Source of the DNA: Bathynomus jamesi
Lineage: Eukaryota > Arthropoda > Malacostraca > Isopoda > Cirolanidae
NCBI GenBank assembly: GCA_023014485.1
Contig: JAJOZX010006149.1
Location: forward strand, 62,001-126,000
Direction: 5' to 3'
DNA: 64,000 nt
The notes under the pieces were generated by a model, which had not been told where the DNA came from, searched no databases, and saw only the letters and a program-made list of their open reading frames with translations. Made by a program: the position numbers and the translations under genes. Below, one piece after another: positions 56,051-64,000 of this stretch. Every line of letters begins with the position of its first letter. The first letter of the stretch is position 1.

Positions 56051-57247
56051 ACGTTACAACAAAAAGACATTGTTCGCCTTGTACCTACAGTTTATATTTA
56101 CAAGATGCTTTCGTACAGTTTTACGTGTAAATTTGCCCAAAGAAGTTTTGCAAAGACCATATATAATACAGACATATATTAAACCTTATACAACAGTGAC
56201 TTGTTAAAAGAGGATTGTGAAGCAGCCATATATATGATTGGACATAAAACCTACAAGGGCAGGATCGGAGGAAGATACGCCTTCTCCACGATAAATAAAT
56301 AAATAAATAATAAAAATCTCTATGCCCAAGCGGAGTATGGGAAGGGAGGGAGATCTAATCTTTTTAATTACACTTTCGATCTTGCTGGAGGTGAATACAC
56401 AGGAAGAAAATACTTTTACAAATGCTGTTTCAATAATGAGGACTGTACGTCTCCAAGTCACGCAAAATTTCCAGAGGAAAACGTTTACTCGGGACATGAA
56501 TAGAAAATAATGTTCCAAATTTTAAACAAAAATTAAAATGAATCCCACCGGAAAAACAGGCGGACTTTCGCAAACTAGTATGCCAATCATAAGAAGAAAA
56601 TTCAGAGCAGTCAATTTTACTGATGTCACGTGCAATAGATTGGGATTGTATGGATTTTCGAAAGATTTTTTATTTTGCATTATTATACTACGTATACTAT
56701 GCTACGGATGTAAGCGTAATTACTTACGAAAAGCAAATCATCTGCAATTGCATTAATAAATATGCTATGCTCATTTTTAAATCTACCGCTCTCACCTGTA
56801 TAGGAGTAAAATGGATTTCAACATAATGATTTGGAAGTCGACCAAAAATGCTTTAAATTTTATACATGTGCGTGCATGTACGTATGTGTATGCTTATATG
56901 TATATTTCTGTAAAAGTGAGAGACAGGGGTAAATTATTTTTTCTTGCAATTAAATGGTGCACCTAAATTCTGCATATTACTGCAGTAGTACAGTATATTG
57001 GCAAAAGGTGCGAGGGGGTGGGGATGCCAGTGTCAGGTGAGGAGAAAAGAGGAGAAAAAGAGAGGGAAAACAGGGGGTAATTGGGGAAACAGGGGAAACA
57101 GGAAAAAAGCAAAATTTTAGTCTCTTAAAGGAGGTAAGGGTTGATAAGATAAGCGTGATAGAATAAAGGGGTTGGGGGTGATAAGTTAAGTAAAAAGTAG
57201 AAAATTGAATATAGAGCAGCCTACTCTCACACATTAACTTCTCCTGC
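56051..57247. other. No recognisable feature
   Basis: AT-rich; frames at 56204-56518 and 56977-57234 show no known domain. Confidence 0.5.
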
Positions 57248-57252
57248 TATAT

Positions 57253-57291
<39 letters not shown>
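57248..57291. repeat. (TA)n microsatellite
   Basis: About 21 TA units with one break. Confidence 0.93.
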
Positions 57292-57294
<3 letters not shown>

Positions 57295-58200
57295 TCTACT
57301 GTATATAAAATTCATGCAAGTTTGGAAAATAATAACAAATTTTATTTTATTTCTATTTTATTTTTGCTAAGTAATTTCCTGTCCAATACTTGATGAATTA
57401 TTTCTTTTTTTTAAAGTACCTAATAATTTTTTATATTAAGCTTAATCATGTAATCTTGTCAACTTCTGCAACGTTCATTTTTTTTATTCTCTCCTAAATC
57501 ATAAAAGATGAAGTCATATCCTGAGTCAGCATTTAATTTTAAATTTTAAACATTTAATTTTAATAAGATGCATATCTTAATTTCCATTTTTAGTTGATAC
57601 GGCAAATCATGATAACATCAGATTTTTCAATATGTTGTTACAGCAGAATTTTCAAATATTTCAAATATCTTCAAATGTTTTGCTTTAGCAATTTCTGCAA
57701 GATCCACATATATGGATTGAGTTAGCAAAAGAATTCAGCCTATTAAGAATCGAAAAGAACAATTCAACATTAAATAATAATGATGTCACCAAATTAAATC
57801 GTACATAAACCATTGTAATCTTTCAAATTATTATTCTGTTCTGTCTGATCTGACCTAGAGGAGGCTGAAAGCATACCCTGTAATATTCTGAAGCAGTAAA
57901 AGTCAGTAAAAGATATTTTTAACTCCGTCCGTGTTCTCCAAAGTATTTTTGTTAGAATAACATAGCATTTTCAAGAAGCAGTAAAGTTAGAAATCAGTGA
58001 ATCTTAAGACTGAGACCAGTATTGCCTCAAAAAATTCTCCGATACGCTACAAGAAGAAGTCGGAGTGTAGTACAAAACAATTATTACGACTCCCTACGCC
58101 CCTACGCAGTACCAACTACCACAGAGTGAGAAATCCGTTGCTGACACCTAACTAGAACCCCCGTCTACTTCGAACCACTCAAGGCCATCGACGGAGGGTT

Positions 58201-58202
<2 letters not shown>
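57292..58202. other. No recognisable feature
   Basis: No coding frame, terminal repeat or RNA gene seen. Confidence 0.5.

Positions 58203-58248
<46 letters not shown>
58203..58248. repeat. (TA)n microsatellite
   Basis: About 22 TA units leading into a mariner-type MITE. A second run follows it at 58473-58501. Confidence 0.95.
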
Positions 58249-58251
<3 letters not shown>

Positions 58252-58468
58252 GGTGAACCAAAAGTAGGTGGACAGTAGGTTGAATACGGTTTGTGTTATA
58301 TTATATTATAACTATGGTGTTCATTATAACTATGGTGTTTGTGTTTTATTATATTAAATATTATAACTAAATTTATTTAAATTTTATTTTGTATTATAGT
58401 ATACAAAAAAATTAAATATGTATTCTCAAAATAAACGTTATCATTTACTGTCCACCTACATTTGGTTC

Positions 58469-58472
<4 letters not shown>
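58249..58472. mobile_element. Mariner-type MITE in a TA tract
   Basis: The ends CACGGTGAACCAAAAGTAGG and, inverted, GGGTGAACCAAATGTAGG plus GTGGACAGTA match over about 28 bp. TA lies on both sides, though within TA tracts. The 224-bp interior is AT-rich and non-coding. Confidence 0.85.
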
Positions 58473-58504
<32 letters not shown>

Positions 58505-58674
58505 CAGGGTGGCGTCACACTAAAAACTTTAGCTGTCGCCATTCAATCCTGTGTTAACTTAATCTAAACTTGAAAATAAATTAATAAAAAATATAAAATG
58601 ACCTAATCTAACCTAGGCAGGAGACAGGGAATGCTGGAATTCCTGTTTCTCCTTTCACTGTCCTCTTTAGCTGA

Positions 58675-59175
58675 TCTTTTTCCGTGTCTCATTTACCCTG
58701 TGAGCAGTCCAGCACGCTTTCAAACACACATTTCTCCCTCTATTCTTCACTTATACATAGAGGGTGTCCATAAAGTCATGCATTATAGGAACATAAGCAG
58801 TGTCTATTTATTTATGTCTCTATCAGGTCAAATATGTTGAGGAACATTCAAGAAACCTGCTTTTTCGTTTACAACATGTTTGAGATTGGTGGGAATCATT
58901 TCGAACAAATAAATAAAACAAAATAAATAAATAAACAAAATAAATGTATTTTCCTATGATGCGTGACTTTATGGACACCCTGTACACGCATCTTACACAC
59001 TCCACAATCTTTTAAAAATTTATAAAGAAAATAAATAAAATAGCATCGTGGGCCTCAGAGACCATGATTTTGCCTCTCTCCTTCTATAGGAGGGTGGGGG
59101 GAATGTTTTTGCGGCACTTGCCCTTTGCCTCCTCTTTCCTACATAAAATAATAACTTATCTTTCATGTACCATTC
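58675..59175 (+). repeat. 3' end of LINE family A, split by a MITE
   Basis: TTTTTCCGTGTCTCATTTAC to CATTTCTCC, then after the MITE CACGCATCTTACACACTCC and the hairpin region GGCACTTGCCC with CCTACATAAAAT, matches 10576-10860. Non-coding. Confidence 0.65.
58760..58982. mobile_element. Deleted mariner, TA duplication
   Basis: The ends GAGGGTGTCCATAAAGTCAT and, inverted, CAGGGTGTCCATAAAGTCAC are flanked by TA (58758-58759, 58983-58984). The interior keeps a piece encoding MFEIGGNHFEQI, the end of a mariner transposase. Length 223 bp. Confidence 0.9.
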
Positions 59176-59185
59176 ATCTCCCGAG

Positions 59186-59188
<3 letters not shown>

Positions 59189-59224
<36 letters not shown>
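59189..59224. repeat. (AAT)n microsatellite
   Basis: About 11 AAT units at the tail of the LINE A fragment; the tail may have seeded it. Confidence 0.9.
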
Positions 59225-59225
<1 letters not shown>

Positions 59226-59369
59226 TGTCTATTTCATGAATAATAAACATTCACTCCAGTATATTAAGATAAAATAATTTATTTCCCACATATTTAGTAC
59301 TGTACTCGCTATATATGGAGTAAAAAAATTACAGTGTGTGCCGAATGTTTTTACAGCGTTTCCCCAAAC

Positions 59370-59370
<1 letters not shown>

Positions 59371-59416
<46 letters not shown>
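59371..59416. repeat. (GT)n(GA)n microsatellite
   Basis: About 10 GT and 13 GA units. Confidence 0.92.
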
Positions 59417-59421
<5 letters not shown>

Positions 59422-59868
59422 AACAGTGATATTAGGAATAAGAAAAAACCTGGACACTTTTGTTTTTCCTACAAATTTCAAACTAGTCAAGTTAATACAC
59501 CCAAATAACGCAAATTAGTACAAGATGTAGCCAATAGTATAGTATAGTTATCATGTGCTAAAAATTTAAATTGAACTCATATAAAACTTACCCTATTGAA
59601 ATCGATGTTGTATTGGCCCCCATATATATATATATATATATATATTCTCGTTTTCTACCCTGCATCCCGTTTACCTAAAAAATATACGCTGATGAATGAT
59701 GCCAAACACTTCTGTGTACCAATTAACAACCGAACGCGAGTGTACACACAACAAACAAACATCTTCTTAAGGCATGTACATAGACATAATTTAAAGAAGT
59801 AATACACGAATTAATGTATTAGGTAATCTAGATACAATATACAGTGTATTAAGATAATTTTCGTTATA

Positions 59869-60779
59869 CAGTGGACCCCCACTATCCGAAATTACGTAAT
59901 TGGTTCCAAAAAACATCTCGGATAGTGGAACCTCGGTTAACGGGACCATACTTTACATGTTTTAAGGCTACTGGTTCCAGAAAACTAAAAACTGACCCTT
60001 ATCACCACAAAATCTAACTTTTAAGGCCCTACAGTATTTTTAATTTAAATTAAATAGTATTTAAGTACAGTATTATTATGTGTTATTTTCTGAAAATAAA
60101 GAATTAAATTATAATGAATACAGTACTGTATTAATTAAATTAAATTAATATGCACTCAAAAATTAACACTCACCAGAACAACAATTTGACTGGGCTTGCT
60201 GGAAAGATTGACTGGAAAGATGGTGTGTGTTTTATTGTTTGGAAGGAGAGTCTCCTTCCATAAAGGCATCTGGTAGTTCAGACAATTGGTCGTGTTTTTG
60301 AGAGCTTGAAGAGGTCCCTGAAGTTGATGGTTTTGGTTCATCTTGTTCTACAGAAGAAGTTCTCTTCGGTTTGAAAAATTATCAATCAGTGTCTGCTTGG
60401 GCTTGGTCATTTCTTGGAGTTGAATTCGGTATGGGAGGAGCGCTGAATTGATGGTAGTGTACGTTGTGTAGGCTCTGCGATGGATGGAATCTCTTTCTAT
60501 GATTTTGATGGCACGTTCAATGAGCTCCAACATCTCCCTTAATTCTGCAGTTGAAAGATCTTTAGGTGGCTCATCTGCTTGTTTTTCAGGCTCAGAGGCT
60601 TCAGAGATCTTCTCTTCATCAATCTGAGGGATTTCTTTTTCAGAGAGGCAACATGTGATGTTGGTCGGTATCTCGATCAGCGGAGCAAATCTCGGTTAGC
60701 GGATGAATGGTTTTTCATGGAAAATCTCGATCGTGCGAAACCTCGGTCATCGAGCTCCTCGGATAGCGAGGGTTCACTG
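59869..60779 (-). mobile_element. Tigger (pogo-type) element, internally deleted
   Basis: The ends CAGTGGACCCCCACTATCCG and, inverted, CAGTGAACCCTCGCTATCCG are flanked by TA (59867-59868, 60780-60781). Inner CTCGGTTAACGGGACC-type sequence is typical of Tigger termini. At 911 bp it lacks most of the transposase of a full element (over 2 kb). Confidence 0.9.
60156..60640 (-). pseudogene. Tigger transposase, C-terminal remnant
   Basis: Minus strand: EEKISEASEPEKQADEPPKD, LSTAELREMLELIERAIKII, INSALLPYRIQLQEMTKPKQ and TLIDNFSNRREL, followed by a stop and a further PLWKETLLPNN segment. These match the tail of Tigger/jerky-type transposases, after the DDE domain. The HTH and catalytic regions are deleted. 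Confidence 0.8.
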
Positions 60780-60829
60780 TATATAAACTGGTGATCTTCT
60801 TGCATATCTCTCTGACTCTTGGTCTTTCT

Positions 60830-61985
60830 TTCGGGATTTTGGTGAAACCTTTGCTATTGCGCTAGATATATAAAACGCTTTTGATAGAGTCTGGCACAAA
60901 TCTTTAAATTCCAAACTGCCCTCCTTCGATTTCTATCCACCTATCTGTGCCTTCATCACTAATTTCCTTGCTGAACGATCTACAGCTGCGGTTGTAGATG
61001 GCCACTATTCTTTTCCTAAAGCTATTAACAGTGGTGTTCCTCAGGGTTCTGTCCTGTCACCTACTCTTTTCTTTTTATTTATCAATGAGCTACTAAATCG
61101 CACCACAGGAGGGTGCTGATCTTTCTACTATCTCTGATTGGGGGTAGAGAAACCGTTGTAGCTTTCAATGTCTCAAAAACTCCATTCCTTCATCTCTCTA
61201 CTCGTCACAATCACCCACACGACTATCCCCTTACCTTCAACAATACACAACTCACTCCTTCCACTTCTCATAACATTCTTGGCGTTTCATTTTCTCGTGA
61301 TCTTTCCTGGAAAGATCACATATATTCTCTTTCTAAAACAGCTTCTAAGAGGTTAGGTGTGCTGTACGGCCGGCTCCGCAGTTTCTTCATCTCCACTCAG
61401 GTGCTGTCTCTGCACAGAAGTCTTGTCCTCCCCTTTATAGAGTACACTTGTCATGTGTGGGGTGCCCACACAGCTCTACTTGACCTGGTGGAATCAAAGG
61501 CTTTTCGTCTCATCAGTTCCCCGCTCCTTACTGATTGTCTTCAATCCTTCTCTCTTTGCCGCGATGTTGCCTCACTCTCTCTTTACTATCGCTATTATAA
61601 CGGACACTGCTCTTCTGAACTCTCTAACTACATGCCTCCTCCTTTCAGGAGAGCACGTAGTACCAGACTTTCGACACATTCTCATTCTTTTTCTGTCCAA
61701 CTCTCTAACGCAAGGGTTAATCGATATTTTTAATGTTTCATCTACTCAACCGGTGAATGCTGGAACAACCTTCCTCAGTCCATCTTTTCTTCTGTCTATG
61801 ATATCCAATCTTTTAAATGCAGATTGTCCAGGCATCTCGAAAACCTTGGGCCTTGATTTTGGCTCTCTTCTTCCTATTTATGGGGAGGGCATATTTGGGG
61901 CATTCGCCCTTGGCCTTACCTTCTTGAATAAAAAAATTACTTGTCCACCATCCATTCATACTCCTTTCATGCGAGGATGATTGAT
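60830..61985 (+). pseudogene. LINE family A (Jockey-like), longest copy
   Basis: Plus-strand frames: ETFAIALDI-stop-NAFDRVWHKSL (first catalytic Asp), FITNFLAERSTAAVVDGHYS, INSGVPQGSVLSPTLFFLFI, then a deletion removing the YADD block, ETVVAFNVSKTPFLHLSTRH, HNILGVSFSRDLSWKDHIYS, RSLVLPFIEYTCHVWGAHTA, LDLVESKAFRLISSPLLTDC and CFIYSTGECWNNLPQSIF. The 3' end holds the GGGC-ATTC-GCCC hairpin at about 61897-61910 and TTGAATAAAAAAATTAC. The element is 5'-truncated before 60830. It is the best copy of a family with at least five other 3' ends in the window. Confidence 0.82.
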
Positions 61986-62283
61986 GAGGATGCTCAAGTG
62001 CTTTATGGCTATTCTAACGAGGGTATTATAGGGAATCGCAATGCTAAGACGTTTTGGTGTATCTTTCGATTTAGGCTGCGTTAAAAAATAAAGTCATGGT
62101 GAAGTGGAGGGACGCTGAGTGAAGAAAAACTCTGGATTATGAAGCTCGTTGACGAATGGTACGAGAAATTTATTACGCCATGTTACATCACCGATTACAT
62201 CCCCGCAACGAAAAACGTGAATCTAATGATTATGGATAATTTGAAATATTTTTTACCACTAAATCAACGTTTACCACGATGAA
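61986..62283. other. No recognisable feature
   Basis: Short spacer between a LINE and a hAT MITE. Confidence 0.5.
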
Positions 62284-62291
62284 GTGTAGAG

Positions 62292-62735
62292 CAGTGGCGT
62301 AACAAACGTGGTTCAGGTGGTTCACCGGAACCAGGGCCCAGAAGCCTCAAGGGCCCCAAGCAATCTTGAGCCAAAATGCCACATCATGCTCTGCTATCAG
62401 AACATCAGCAGTTTATATTATATAAATACATAACAATTTTGATTTAAATCTATTAATAATTATTTATTTTTATAGATTATATTTAAAAATGTAAAAAATA
62501 TTTAAACTTATTTTATAAAATTTCCAAATATGCAATTATTAATTAAAATATTTATATTATCAGTTACAGAAGTAAAATGGCCACATTTGAAGTGTATGCG
62601 GCTATTTGTTTTTTGTTGTTTGTTTTTTGGCGAATCAATAAATGGCCTGCTTTGAAAAATCATTCCATTTTTATGTCGATGGGCCCCATTCAGATGTCCT
62701 GAACCAGGGCCCCCAACCTGATTGTTACGCCACTG
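62292..62735. mobile_element. hAT MITE, CAGTGGCGTAACAA ends
   Basis: Perfect inverted ends CAGTGGCGTAACAA, with mirrored GAACCAGGGCCC inside. The putative 8-bp duplication is GTGTAGAG/GTGTCTAG (two differences). The 444-bp interior is non-coding. Confidence 0.88.
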
Positions 62736-62743
62736 GTGTCTAG

Positions 62744-63396
62744 TGAGGTTATAGCCAAAGGATTGATTGTATACCTTTTCAACAGAACTTAGTGATGAAT
62801 GCCTTTTCACCCCCAAAGAGGAACAGCATGGACACGCTTATTTCTCACTAAAGCTCCTCAGTGTTAAGTGAATTACTCTCGAATCATTTAATGTGATGAG
62901 TAATTTTTTGTGCATACCTTTTCTCTGCCCGAAACTATGTTTTCATGTTGCTGCATATCTTTTTATGCTTCCTCCAGCGCGCCTGAGTCACCGACTGAGT
63001 ATCGGGCGGTAAGTTGAGACAGTCTTTCTGTTTCTCTTCTTTGAGTACCCTAAATGTAAAAATACGGGCACTCTATATTTAGACAATTTTCAGCAATAAT
63101 ATAATTTCTTCTATATGTCACTACATCCTCGTTATTCTTACTGTTAGACATCCGGAATCTGTTCACAGGCAAACATTTACTACTCGAACTTCTTTAATTA
63201 CTTGATATAGAAAGTAAATTTATTGTTTATATGAATGACATACACATAAGGAAAAATTCACTACAATGAAGGAAAACATTTTTATACATAAATAAGCAAG
63301 AAATTACTTTAATACGGAAATTAATGAAAAAAAAAAATTCCACTGTAATATAAACTATACTACTTATGATTGATTTTTATTTAATATTTCTTTAAT
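62744..63396. other. No recognisable feature
   Basis: No coding frame or terminal repeat that I can support. Confidence 0.5.
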
Positions 63397-64000
63397 TACC
63401 CTGAACAACAAAATATAACGTTTTTAACTCCTTCGAGTGAATTTATGTGATTCCAATGTATGTTTTTACGCTGATTACGAATTTGAAAATAGAATGTTTT
63501 TATCACCCACCAATTCCGAAGGAAATGCAAATGAAAAGTGACAGATTTTCTTTTTTTTTTTGGTATATTTAATCGTACAAAAAAGAAGAGTACCTTTCCT
63601 AAAATGTTTTTGCAGCTGATTTTCGCTTATAACTAGTACTAGGGGCTTCTCCTTTAAGTGTCCAACAATATCGGCCAAAATACTGGGGCTATATCTTATT
63701 GGTACCACTTTTCCATGGTTGATATATCCTGGTGAAACTTTCACCATGCTCATCGCTGACAGAGCCCAGGTTTGATGGGAAGAAGTCCAGGTGGGAGTGC
63801 AGGAAATGCATTTTGAAAGACATGTCACACCCCATGTCTTGGTGAACACGAAGCATTTGGGGTCTTTTCGGTTTTAGGTCCGGCATTGGATTTTTCCATG
63901 TTTTGGTATAGAAGTAGATTTTTACGCTGATTCCATTTCTGCAATCAGCAGTTTCTTGGAGAAATAAACACGAAAAAGGTTATGGCCCAAAACTTGTATT
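63397..64000 (-). mobile_element. DNA transposon of unrecognised superfamily, copy 3 (partial)
   Basis: The left end ACCCTGAACAACAAAAT is a degraded form of the copy 1 terminus; TTTTTACGCTGATTACGAAT and TATCACCCACC follow at the expected distances. A piece of the transposase-like gene lies at 63600-63900. A second subterminal motif TTTTTACGCTGATTCC at about 63926-63941 suggests an internal rearrangement or the start of another copy. The window ends before a right terminus. Confidence 0.65.
63600..63900 (-). pseudogene. Transposase-like protein of copy 3, C-terminal fragment
   Basis: The frame from 63886 encodes QMLRVHQDMGCDMSFKMHFL and HSHLDFFPSNLGSVSDEHGE, i.e. the His pair and the catalytic-type Glu region of copies 1 and 2. 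It then shifts, and the neighbouring frame carries a remnant of the ADYCW block (ADIVGHLKEKP) and ENQLQKHF. The Cys-rich and aspartate parts are absent, deleted relative to copy 1. Confidence 0.7.

Overview
This window is AT-rich intergenic DNA from a eukaryote, and almost everything recognisable in it is a transposable element or a simple repeat. The mix points to an invertebrate, probably an arthropod such as a crustacean or chelicerate: Tc1/mariner, Tigger, hAT and FLYWCH-MULE DNA transposons, a Penelope-like element with a GIY-YIG domain, CR1- and Jockey-like LINEs, tRNA-derived repeats, very long TA/GA/GT microsatellites and scattered AGGTTA-rich stretches. The lineage is an inference. 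I see no convincing intact host gene; one short possible exon lies near 28.6-28.8 kb. Layout, 0-14 kb: a tRNA-derived SINE end, a 363-bp mariner derivative, a hAT (3015-4364) with a long-TIR MITE nested in it, an internally deleted LINE, a tandem array of tRNA-like units split by a hAT (6295-7135), a perfect 2 x 196 bp duplication, LINE 3' ends, and a mariner with near-full-length structure (12778-14131). 14-31 kb: several hAT MITEs with exact 8-bp target duplications, a FLYWCH-MULE (18790-20950) with minisatellite termini inserted in a decayed uncharacterised gene, two Tc1/mariner-type elements with broken transposases, and an inverted-repeat element. 31-35 kb: a Penelope-like element bounded by 32-bp perfect inverted repeats. 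35-53 kb: a nested complex. One plus-strand LINE (called C here) is cut into four pieces by a minus-strand LINE (B), by a 5-kb TIR element with a TA duplication (44880-49904, which itself holds a CR1-like LINE, D), and by a DNA transposon of unusual type (copy 2). LINE B is in turn interrupted by copy 1 of that same transposon type. 53-64 kb: a second CR1-like copy, mariner MITEs, a deleted Tigger, a Jockey-like LINE, a hAT MITE and part of a third copy of the unusual transposon. The most interesting item is this transposon family (40358-42628, 50362-52671, 63397-64000). Copy 1 has TIRs of about 150 bp starting CACTRGGGAACAA, a 5-bp duplication AATTA, and excision in silico restores the interrupted LINE reading frame. 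Its one broken gene encodes a protein of about 550 residues with an N-terminal cysteine-rich region, an apparent RNase H-like core (FIDSS and CGDLK aspartates, a SDEHGERFH glutamate) and C2/H2 zinc-type motifs resembling in layout, but not obviously in sequence, the RAG1/Transib group. I recognise the protein only as one of the repeated uncharacterised proteins of arthropod genomes and do not know a named superfamily for it.
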